Translations under genes and position numbers: made by a program | From: a candidate division CSSED10-310 bacterium | GTDB taxonomy: Bacteria; CSSED10-310; JAFGJC01 | DNA: 5,261 nucleotides | NCBI GenBank assembly: GCA_016929305.1 | Contig: JAFGJC010000400.1 | Span: 1 to 5,261, forward strand | Reading direction: 5' to 3' | In this document: positions 1 to 5,261 of the stretch, piece after piece | Numbering within the stretch: the first letter of the stretch is position 1 | Layout of the letters: every line of letters begins with the position of its first letter | The notes under the pieces: generated by a model | Seen by the model: only the letters and a program-made list of their open reading frames with translations | The model's database searches: none | Told to the model about the DNA's origin: nothing

Positions 1-476
1 ATGTTCCATCCGCAGTATGTCCATGCTAAGTCCGTGGTGCCCATACCCCATCGGAGGTATACCGCACTCTTTTCATCGGCAATATCTGCAATACTGAATT
101 CCCACCATTCCCAGTTGCCTCCTTCCAGCGTGACGGGTCCGTTCTCCCATACCGTTGTCCATGAAGTTCCATTGTTGGATACCTCAATAAAGGCATGATC
201 ATATATATTCTGTTCCACACCGAGCCAACACCAGAAACCGAATGTTGTCTGCTGGGCATTGGAACAATCGATCGCAGATGTCTGAAGCCAGCGTGTTGCC
301 GGTAGATTGTTTTCATAACCTCCGTTCAAATTATATCCGAAAACATTGGATCCGCTGTATCCCGAGAGCGGATCCGGCTGACCGTGATCACCACCGTTTC
401 CCGTAGGCAAACCCCAATTCCACAAACCTTCGCCTATCCAGCCCGGATGTGAATCCATCGTCTCGTTAAGCAGAAC
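1..476 (-). other. Trp/Gly/Asn-rich C-terminal domain of the S8 protease, cut by the window edge
   Basis: From residue 672 to the window edge at 829. It starts with VLLNETMDSHPGW, then a Gly/Asn/Asp-rich loop region (PTGNGGDHGQPDP at 695-707 and GYSGSNVFGYNLNG at 710-723). Strands with many aromatic residues follow (FGFWCWLGVE, EWWEFSIADI), and the visible part ends in AWTYCGWN. This pattern resembles jelly-roll or MAM-like domains at the ends of secreted bacterial proteins. A glycan- or surface-binding role is plausible but not shown. The last strands and anything after them, such as a sorting signal, are missing. Confidence 0.6.
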
Positions 477-2489
477 AATACGCTCCATGGTCGTAAGTAT
501 GTAATAATTTCCAGCATTGTCATCCGTAGTCGTATTACCCGCTTCATCGATACTGGTGACCATGAATACATATTCTGTGCACTCATCCAGATTATCCAGA
601 TGAACATGATGTTCTGTTTCAAGTCTCAAATCAGCTTCCACCTGATCTGGATTTTCCGTCCCATATCGGACAATGGATGATGAGATTTCATCAGTAATCC
701 AGTTTATCGTTGCACTGTTATCCGTAAGACCGGATATGGTTATTATGGATATGACCGGTGCTTCACAATCAACAGAAGCAATAGCTGAATCCGGAACCAT
801 CAGGTATTCGGCTTCCAATTGGTCATCATGTGATACAGAAATCAAACCGTCACCGTTTGCTGCGGGAACCTCTGATAATGGAACGGCATTTGCGAAATGA
901 CCTGGTTCAGTTTCCAATAGTTCAAACGTTTCACCTGCCGGTTCTGAGGTTGACCGGACGGTTACGAACACACTTTCAGTAGCGTCTCGATCAATAACGG
1001 TCAGATTGGCAGTGTCACTGCACATGTACCTGTTTCTGTCGAATCGAATCCCGCTCACATTAAAGATCTCATGCTGTAAAAGCGATTCCAGGTCGGGTCG
1101 AGGTCCAATGTATTTTGTCACCGGCTCCGGCTGGGGTGCTCCGGTATCAGTAATGATCTGTCGCAGATCGTTTGGTGAAAGAACGTCTCCCGAGAGTGTT
1201 TTATAGATGGATTGAGCGACACAGCAAACACCGACGATCATGGGTGACGCGCCTGATGTGCCCCCGAATTCTTGTGTGTAATAATAATTAATTCCTTCAC
1301 CGGAATAAAGATCTCCATATCCGGTTGTGATGATCTGGCTGCCCCATCCGTTGGCATCCATTCGCGATCCATAATTGGTGAACCATTCCGGCTGCATGGC
1401 ATAGGGTGTTCCGGCGCCGACCATAATCGCAAGCGAATCTCTGACGCTGCGATCAAACTTGCCCTGATAAATGGCTGCGTCAAGATTTTCTGATCCGTTT
1501 CCTCCCGCTTCAACGCAAATCCTGCCCAGAGCCGTCGAATTGGCAATGGCATCATAATTCGCCTGCCACCACTCCATCGGCACATAATTACCGTTAGGTC
1601 CAATCCCGTGAAGCTCAATCAGCCAAACATCTCCTGGGTCCAATGCGGCACTCGCAATATCAAACCATGAACCGACATTGTCCGGCCAGTCATCAATGGC
1701 GATAGCTACACCACCGACTGGCACCAATGGTGCGATTCCTGTCACGCCAAACGCATTTTCTATACCACGGATTTCCCCCATAACGGCTGTGCCGTGATTA
1801 ATGTAGTCCATATCAGAACTGGGTGTTCCGGCAGTAAAAAAAGGACTGGGCAGATCGAAATGTGACCAGTTCCAGGCCAATTCCACATCCACCATTTTTA
1901 CCTGCTCGCCTTTACCTCCTTCATAACTCCACGCAGCATATGCATTAACACCCGTGGGTGATGCCTCCAGGTAATCCTGACTTTCAACATAACTGGGCGG
2001 TGTCAGATAATCAGGAAACGAATAATAAGCAAGCTCCGGAATCGGTTCCGGATAAATGCATTCGACACTGTCCAGGTGATGGAATTCATCGAGAAGCCTT
2101 AAAGCAGTTTCCTGATTTTTCGGTCCAAGTGCAAAATAGAGATTGAGATCGGCAAGCTCCCTGCCAGTCCGTAATTGACCTTCGTCTCGCTCAAGATCAT
2201 ACACAGATTCGGGGCGGCTGAACAAACGAGCGATCCGCGTTCCCGGATATCGATCCAATATCGCATTCATCGGGTGAGTATCAACATCCCTGCTGGACAC
2301 AAATCGCCCGTCCCGAAACCGAATTCCGGATCCTTCCACAAATTTTATAACCAGCAGATCCCATCGCTCACTCTCCTGGATATTCACGAACTCTGTTTTT
2401 GGAAAGACAGCTCGGGGGATCAAAGTCTTTGCAGATACGTCCGTCTGCAAGGTCATACAAACAATGATTGCCATATATACTGATTTCAT
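1..2489 (-). CDS. Secreted subtilisin-like (S8) serine protease, multidomain, 3' end outside window
   Basis: The gene is open for 829 codons from ATG at 2489 and runs off the window. Residues 1-20 look like a signal peptide (cleavage after VSA), so the product should be exported. Residues 21 to about 190 form a pro-region, including WDLLVIKFVEG near 43-53, that probably acts as chaperone/inhibitor. The S8 catalytic domain spans about 180-450. It has Asp201 in KMVDVE, His232 in NHGTAVMG, oxyanion Asn331 in EAGGNGSEN and the nucleophile Ser412 in GGTSGASP; their order and spacing fit active subtilases. Then come a beta-rich module (about 483-581), an Fn3-like domain (582-667) and a Trp/Gly-rich C-terminal domain (from about 672). 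The expected role is hydrolysis of extracellular proteins. The start is chosen for its AGGAGG and signal peptide; a GTG at 2522 is in frame but lies upstream of the Shine-Dalgarno. Reading frame continuity was checked through all domains and no frameshift was seen. The family call is firm; substrate and anchoring are unknown. Confidence 0.95.
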   Translation of the reverse strand, partial: MKSVYMAIIVCMTLQTDVSAKTLIPRAVFPKTEFVNIQESERWDLLVIKFVEGSGIRFRDGRFVSSRDVDTHPMNAILDRYPGTRIARLFSRPESVYDLERDEGQLRTGRELADLNLYFALGPKNQETALRLLDEFHHLDSVECIYPEPIPELAYYSFPDYLTPPSYVESQDYLEASPTGVNAYAAWSYEGGKGEQVKMVDVELAWNWSHFDLPSPFFTAGTPSSDMDYINHGTAVMGEIRGIENAFGVTGIAPLVPVGGVAIAIDDWPDNVGSWFDIASAALDPGDVWLIELHGIGPNGNYVPMEWWQANYDAIANSTALGRICVEAGGNGSENLDAAIYQGKFDRSVRDSLAIMVGAGTPYAMQPEWFTNYGSRMDANGWGSQIITTGYGDLYSGEGINYYYTQEFGGTSGASPMIVGVCCVAQSIYKTLSGDVLSPNDLRQIITDTGAPQPEPVTKYIGPRPDLESLLQHEIFNVSGIRFDRNRYMCSDTANLTVIDRDATESVFVTVRSTSEPAGETFELLETEPGHFANAVPLSEVPAANGDGLISVSHDDQLEAEYLMVPDSAIASVDCEAPVISIITISGLTDNSATINWITDEISSSIVRYGTENPDQVEADLRLETEHHVHLDNLDECTEYVFMVTSIDEAGNTTTDDNAGNYYILTTMERIVLLNETMDSHPGWIGEGLWNWGLPTGNGGDHGQPDPLSGYSGSNVFGYNLNGGYENNLPATRWLQTSAIDCSNAQQTTFGFWCWLGVEQNIYDHAFIEVSNNGTSWTTVWENGPVTLEGGNWEWWEFSIADIADEKSAVYLRWGMGTTDLAWTYCGWN
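489..746 (-). other. Fibronectin type III-like domain of the S8 protease
   Basis: Residues 582-667 follow DCEAPVIS directly. The Fn3 hallmarks are visible in order: SATINWITDE with the core Trp597, SSSIVRYGT, HHVHLDNL, the TEYVFMVTSID strand with its core Tyr, then EAGN and YYILTT. Such domains usually act as spacers or low-affinity binding units on exported enzymes. Nothing indicates a specific ligand. Confidence 0.8.
747..1043 (-). other. Beta-rich accessory module in the S8 protease (shared with the C25 protease)
   Basis: Residues Phe483-Ser581 of the S8 protein. The module opens with FDRNRYMCSD, continues with alternating hydrophobic strands (VFVTVRSTSEPAGETFELLET), reaches LEAEYL, and closes with VDCEAPVIS. 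The C25 protein has the same order of landmarks: FDxxxYxCxD, a VxSTxxxxGETxxLxET core, AEY and DCxxPVIS. Cys490 and Cys575 bracket the module and could form a disulfide outside the cell. Its function is not known from the sequence; adhesion or spacing roles are typical for beta-sandwich modules on exported enzymes. Confidence 0.75.
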
Positions 2490-2500
2490 AGAGGTAATAT

Positions 2501-2507
2501 TCCTCCT
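2501..2507 (-). promoter_or_regulatory. Ribosome binding site of the S8 protease gene
   Basis: Read on the minus strand this is AGGAGGA, a near-perfect Shine-Dalgarno, inside an A-rich leader. It lies 11 bases before ATG 2489, which is longer than the usual 5-9. No closer in-frame start exists between the two. The next ATG in frame is residue 6, which would shorten the signal peptide, so 2489 is preferred. Confidence 0.75.
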
Positions 2508-2642
2508 TTTTTTGAGTCCCACAAAGTATCTTCAAAATCAGTGCCAATTGTTCAGAAGCAGACGATACCCACGCACTAAAAATTCAGATATAGCCTTTAT
2601 TGCTGAAAGCGAAAATCCAGCCGTTCAACAACTTCACAGTGG

Positions 2643-2661
2643 AATTTCTTGTAATTTCTTG
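2643..2661. repeat. Tandem 9-base direct repeat in the intergenic region
   Basis: AATTTCTTG occurs at 2643-2651 and again at 2653-2661, so the copies are 10 bases apart, about one helical turn. The repeat overlaps the candidate -35 box at 2649-2654. Tandem half-sites one turn apart are a common form of activator or repressor site, but the short AT-rich unit could also be coincidental. Confidence 0.5.
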
Positions 2662-2678
2662 AGTAAATCCTTTATAGT
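2649..2678 (+). promoter_or_regulatory. Weak candidate promoter for the C25 protease gene
   Basis: TTGTAA at 2649-2654 and TATAGT at 2673-2678 are separated by 18 bases, resembling a sigma-70-type -35/-10 pair with imperfect boxes. It sits about 75 bases before the start codon. The region is AT-rich, so such a match can occur by chance, and the organism's own promoter consensus is unknown. Confidence 0.25.
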
Positions 2679-2741
2679 GCATAATGGGAAAATTTATGAT
2701 TTGTTTTCACTGCTACCTGATATCATAAAAGGTAAAGGACA

Positions 2742-2748
2742 GAGGGGG
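2742..2748 (+). promoter_or_regulatory. Ribosome binding site of the C25 protease gene
   Basis: The purine run GAGGGGG ends 6 bases before ATG 2755. This is good Shine-Dalgarno placement, and with the signal peptide that begins at this ATG it fixes the start. Confidence 0.75.
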
Positions 2749-2754
2749 TTTAAC

Positions 2755-5261
2755 ATGAAAAGGGGATGGATTCTTCTTGCTCTTTTAGTTCCATTGACGA
2801 TGAATGCGGCTTTCGTTCCACTGGATAACGGTGCAGAACAGGCTGATGTGGTCAGATATACCGTTGATCGGAATTCTGACGGTTTTGTGGTGGAGGTTTT
2901 CTTTCCGGGATATAGCATTGATGCACTGGAAAAGGATGGAAAAACTTTCAAACAGGTTACCATCAATGGATGCGGTTTAAAAGGCGTACTGGGCAAACCC
3001 TACCTTCCATTTAAAGGGATCATGGTGGAGATTCCCGCTGGCCAGGAGGTAACCATATCGGATATTCAGTTCGAGCAAGATGAACACCCGCTGACCTCGC
3101 ATATCTTGCCCATGCAGCCGCCTCAACCGGACGTGGGTAAAAGTGGTGGCAAAGATAAATTCGTTTTCGATGAGGATGCATATGCATCGAATCAATTGTT
3201 TCCTGAAAAATGTGTGGAAATTACCCGGACGGGATTTATCCGGGGCCGAAGGGTGGTTTTTCTGGAAATATCACCATTTCAATACAACCCTCAGAAAAAA
3301 ATTCTGTTTACGACCCCAAAAATGAAAATCTCGCTGAAGATAACAGGAAAAATTGATGAATTGACGATGGAATCCCGGCAACGACTGGCTTCAGATGGTT
3401 TCGAGCGCATTCTGTCGGGTATGCTTGCCAATTATGAACCGGTAATGCCGATGCGTGAGAAATCCGGCAAGGAGGGAGCGGATTATCTTATCATTACTGC
3501 AGATCAATTTGCTGACGAATTGGCATCATTTGCCGCATGGAAAACCCGAAAAGGATACAACACCGTCATCGCAACACTGACGGATGTCGGTGGATCGACC
3601 AGTAGCGATATCCTTTCCTATTTAGAGAACGCTTATGATAACTGGACACCAGCTCCCACATATGTTCTTCTGGTCGGGGATGTCGGCCTGTTGCCATCGG
3701 TAACAGTAAGTCCGGATGCTTACGGTTATAGTTTTCCTTCCGATTTGTCCTATTCACTGTTGGATGGAGGTGATTATTTCCCGGATATTTTTTTAGGACG
3801 TTTGAGTGTCCAGACGGAAAGCGAATGCACCAATGTCATTTCCAAAATCATGACATATGACCGAACGCCTGATATCGCAAACTGGTACAATAATGCACTG
3901 ATTGCAGCATATCTTCAGGATTATGACAATTACGATTGTTACGCGGACAGATGGTTTTTTGAAACGGGAACACATGTGATGGATTACCTGGACAATACCA
4001 TCGGTATGGGAATATACACGGCGATGTGCACCGATAACAGCTCATGCAATCCCTATTATTTCCGCAGTGACAGTTATCCGCACCGGCCGGCGCATCCGTC
4101 GCAGGTGCCTGCCGAATACTCAAATCTGTTCACGACATCGTCACAAGCAACCAATGATGTGACTTCAGCGATCAATGCCGGCGTCGGGCTGGTCCAGCAT
4201 AGAGACCACGGCGGTGAGACGGGATGGGGTGATCCGCCCTACAGCGTTTCAAATGTAAATGCGCTGACGAACGGTATTAAAACGCCGGTCGTTTTTTCCA
4301 TAAACTGTCTTACGGGCGCTTTCGATTATTCCTCGAATTGTTTTGCCGAAGCCTTTCAGAAACATTCGAACGGTGGAGCTGTGGGAATTGTTGCTGCGAC
4401 CCGCGTCAGCTATTCCGGATACAATGATCTTTTATGCCATGGAACGTATACCTGTTTCTGGCCTGATTACGACTCGAGTCACAGTGGAAACATGTATTCA
4501 AATTCATTTATAGTTTGTGAAGCCCTCGCTTATGCGAAGTATTACATGTATATGTATGAAGGTGATTCGTCGGCAACATTATATTCATCCCGTTTGTTTC
4601 ACTGGTTTGGCGATCCGGAAATGATGCTCCGAACCGATACGCCGCAAACTCCCGGTGCAACCCTGCCGGTACTGGTTCCCGTCGGAACGACACAACTTAC
4701 GATTCCCGTCAGTAACGAAGGAGCGCTTGTTGCGGTCTCGCAAAATGGACTGCTGCTGGGATCTGCTTACGTTTCGGGAGGTCAGGTGATCATTTCGCTG
4801 AGTTCACAGGTCCAAGCAGGATCACCGATCACTATCGTCATTACTGGATATAATTTGGATCCTCTGGAACAGGATGTTCCAACGGGTGTTCCTTCCTGTG
4901 GTGTGATGGATTTTGATGCTGAGGTTTATGCTTGCAATGATGTCATGACAGTTTCATTGTTTGATTCGGATCTGAACGCTAACGGTTCACAGATAGAAAC
5001 CGTCGATATCTGGGTTTATTCCACAACGGATTCGACCGGCGAAACCATCACTCTGACTGAAACCGGAGTGGATACGGCAATTTTCGAAGGTGTTGTTCAT
5101 GGAACATCCGGTTCGCCAGGCGTTGGTGAAGTGCAATTGACGCATGGAGACACCATTTATGCAGAATATTACGATGCGGATTGTTCTGGATCGCCGCAGA
5201 CGGTAACGGAGACGGCGGAGGCGGATTGCCAGGGTCCGGTGATCAGCGGTGTTTCGATATC
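2755..5261 (+). CDS. Gingipain-type (C25) cysteine protease, secreted, 3' end outside window
   Basis: The gene is open for 835 codons from ATG at 2755 to the window end. Residues 1-18 (MKRGWILLALLVPLTMNA) are a typical signal peptide. Residues 19 to about 240 match a C25 propeptide, with GKPYLPF at 80-86 followed by MVEIPAG. A basic linker (Arg234, Lys236, Lys239) precedes the catalytic domain, about 243-626. Family landmarks are DYLIIT (243), YVLLVGD (303-309), LDGGDYFPDIFLGR (336-349), the His485 motif HRDHGG, the nucleophile Cys518 in SINCLTG, GGAVGIVAATR after it, and FGDPEMMLR closing the domain (618-626). The 33-residue His-Cys spacing equals that recalled for RgpB (His211/Cys244). An Ig-like domain (about 635-705, ending near GYNLDP) follows, as in gingipains. 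A beta-rich module (720-831) shared with the divergent S8 protease comes last. Expected role: extracellular proteolysis after propeptide removal. Arg or Lys specificity cannot be assigned. A C-terminal sorting domain, if present, is outside the window. Confidence 0.95.
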   Translation, partial: MKRGWILLALLVPLTMNAAFVPLDNGAEQADVVRYTVDRNSDGFVVEVFFPGYSIDALEKDGKTFKQVTINGCGLKGVLGKPYLPFKGIMVEIPAGQEVTISDIQFEQDEHPLTSHILPMQPPQPDVGKSGGKDKFVFDEDAYASNQLFPEKCVEITRTGFIRGRRVVFLEISPFQYNPQKKILFTTPKMKISLKITGKIDELTMESRQRLASDGFERILSGMLANYEPVMPMREKSGKEGADYLIITADQFADELASFAAWKTRKGYNTVIATLTDVGGSTSSDILSYLENAYDNWTPAPTYVLLVGDVGLLPSVTVSPDAYGYSFPSDLSYSLLDGGDYFPDIFLGRLSVQTESECTNVISKIMTYDRTPDIANWYNNALIAAYLQDYDNYDCYADRWFFETGTHVMDYLDNTIGMGIYTAMCTDNSSCNPYYFRSDSYPHRPAHPSQVPAEYSNLFTTSSQATNDVTSAINAGVGLVQHRDHGGETGWGDPPYSVSNVNALTNGIKTPVVFSINCLTGAFDYSSNCFAEAFQKHSNGGAVGIVAATRVSYSGYNDLLCHGTYTCFWPDYDSSHSGNMYSNSFIVCEALAYAKYYMYMYEGDSSATLYSSRLFHWFGDPEMMLRTDTPQTPGATLPVLVPVGTTQLTIPVSNEGALVAVSQNGLLLGSAYVSGGQVIISLSSQVQAGSPITIVITGYNLDPLEQDVPTGVPSCGVMDFDAEVYACNDVMTVSLFDSDLNANGSQIETVDIWVYSTTDSTGETITLTETGVDTAIFEGVVHGTSGSPGVGEVQLTHGDTIYAEYYDADCSGSPQTVTETAEADCQGPVISGVSI
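4912..5247 (+). other. Beta-rich accessory module in the C25 protease (shared with the S8 protease)
   Basis: Residues Phe720-Ser831 of the C25 protein. Landmarks in order are FDAEVYACND, the DSDLNANG turn, VYSTTDSTGETITLTETG, GDTIYAEYYDADC and ADCQGPVIS. Cys727 and Cys825 match the bracketing cysteines of the S8 module; Cys810 is an extra one. The module is about 13 residues longer than the S8 copy, mainly in the DLNANG turn and the stretch after AEY. It directly follows the gingipain Ig-like domain. Acidic Asp/Asn turns could bind calcium, but this is inference. Confidence 0.75.

Larger units (their letters stand above)
2490..2754. promoter_or_regulatory. Divergent intergenic region between the S8 and C25 protease genes
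   Basis: These 265 bases separate the two start codons and must hold the promoters of both genes, unless transcription starts further inside a coding region. No open reading frame with a credible start and coding character was seen here. The region contains both Shine-Dalgarno sequences at its edges, a tandem 9-base repeat near 2643-2661 and AT-rich stretches near 2640-2700. No riboswitch or strong hairpin was recognised. The layout would allow one regulator to control both proteases, but that is inference. Confidence 0.7.

Noticed and set aside
1238..1618. A 126-codon minus-strand open frame inside the S8 gene
   Set aside because: It lies in another frame of the S8 catalytic domain, where the main frame shows the Asn331 and Ser412 motifs. 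Its translation has no recognisable domain and it has no Shine-Dalgarno support.
2587..2614. Possible minus-strand promoter (TTTCGC, 16 bases, TATATC) for the S8 gene
   Set aside because: The -35 box is a poor match and the -10 box matches only four of six positions in an AT-rich region, so it was not listed as a feature.
2640..2654. Sigma-54-like TGG...TTG spacing
   Set aside because: The second element is out of register with the GG-N10-GC requirement and the invariant GC is missing.
2694..2996. Minus-strand 100-codon open frame crossing the C25 start
   Set aside because: It overlaps the C25 signal peptide and propeptide antisense, shows no family features, and the plus-strand gene has a clear start and ribosome binding site.
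3848..4123. Minus-strand 91-codon Cys-rich open frame
   Set aside because: It is antisense to the C25 catalytic domain. The cysteines come from the complement of Gly/Ala/Thr codons, and no Shine-Dalgarno or domain supports it.
1..5261. Frameshift or pseudogene status in either protease
   Set aside because: Both frames were followed through every domain, with all catalytic residues in frame and no internal stop codon.

Overview
The window holds two large, divergently transcribed genes for secreted proteases. They are separated by a 265-base intergenic region, and both run off the window at their 3' ends. On the minus strand (2489 down to 1) is a subtilisin-family (S8) serine protease. On the plus strand (2755 to 5261) is a gingipain-type (C25) cysteine protease. 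Both begin with a signal peptide, have a long pro-region, and carry intact catalytic residues. No RNA gene, mobile element, CRISPR array or terminator was recognised.

The two enzymes belong to unrelated protease clans. After their catalytic parts, however, both carry what looks like the same roughly 100-residue beta-rich module, with a conserved cysteine pair and the same exit motif (DCxxPVIS). In the S8 protein this module is followed by a fibronectin type III-like domain and then a Trp/Gly/Asn-rich C-terminal domain that is cut by the window edge. In the C25 protein the window ends just after the DCxxPVIS exit, so a similar Fn3-like domain may follow outside the window.

The likely source is a Gram-negative environmental bacterium that exports large multidomain enzymes. 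C25 peptidases with Ig-like tails, and secreted S8 proteases with Fn3 plus C-terminal sandwich domains, are familiar in the Bacteroidota/FCB and Planctomycetota-like groups and related uncultured phyla. The exact phylum cannot be fixed from this sequence. A type IX secretion tail on either protein is possible but would lie outside the window.

The shared intergenic region suggests that the two genes may be expressed together as an extracellular protein-degrading pair. Each has a recognisable Shine-Dalgarno sequence. A tandem 9-base repeat and a weak candidate promoter lie upstream of the C25 gene. Nothing here proves a new system. The most notable signal is the same accessory module attached to two unrelated proteases encoded back to back.
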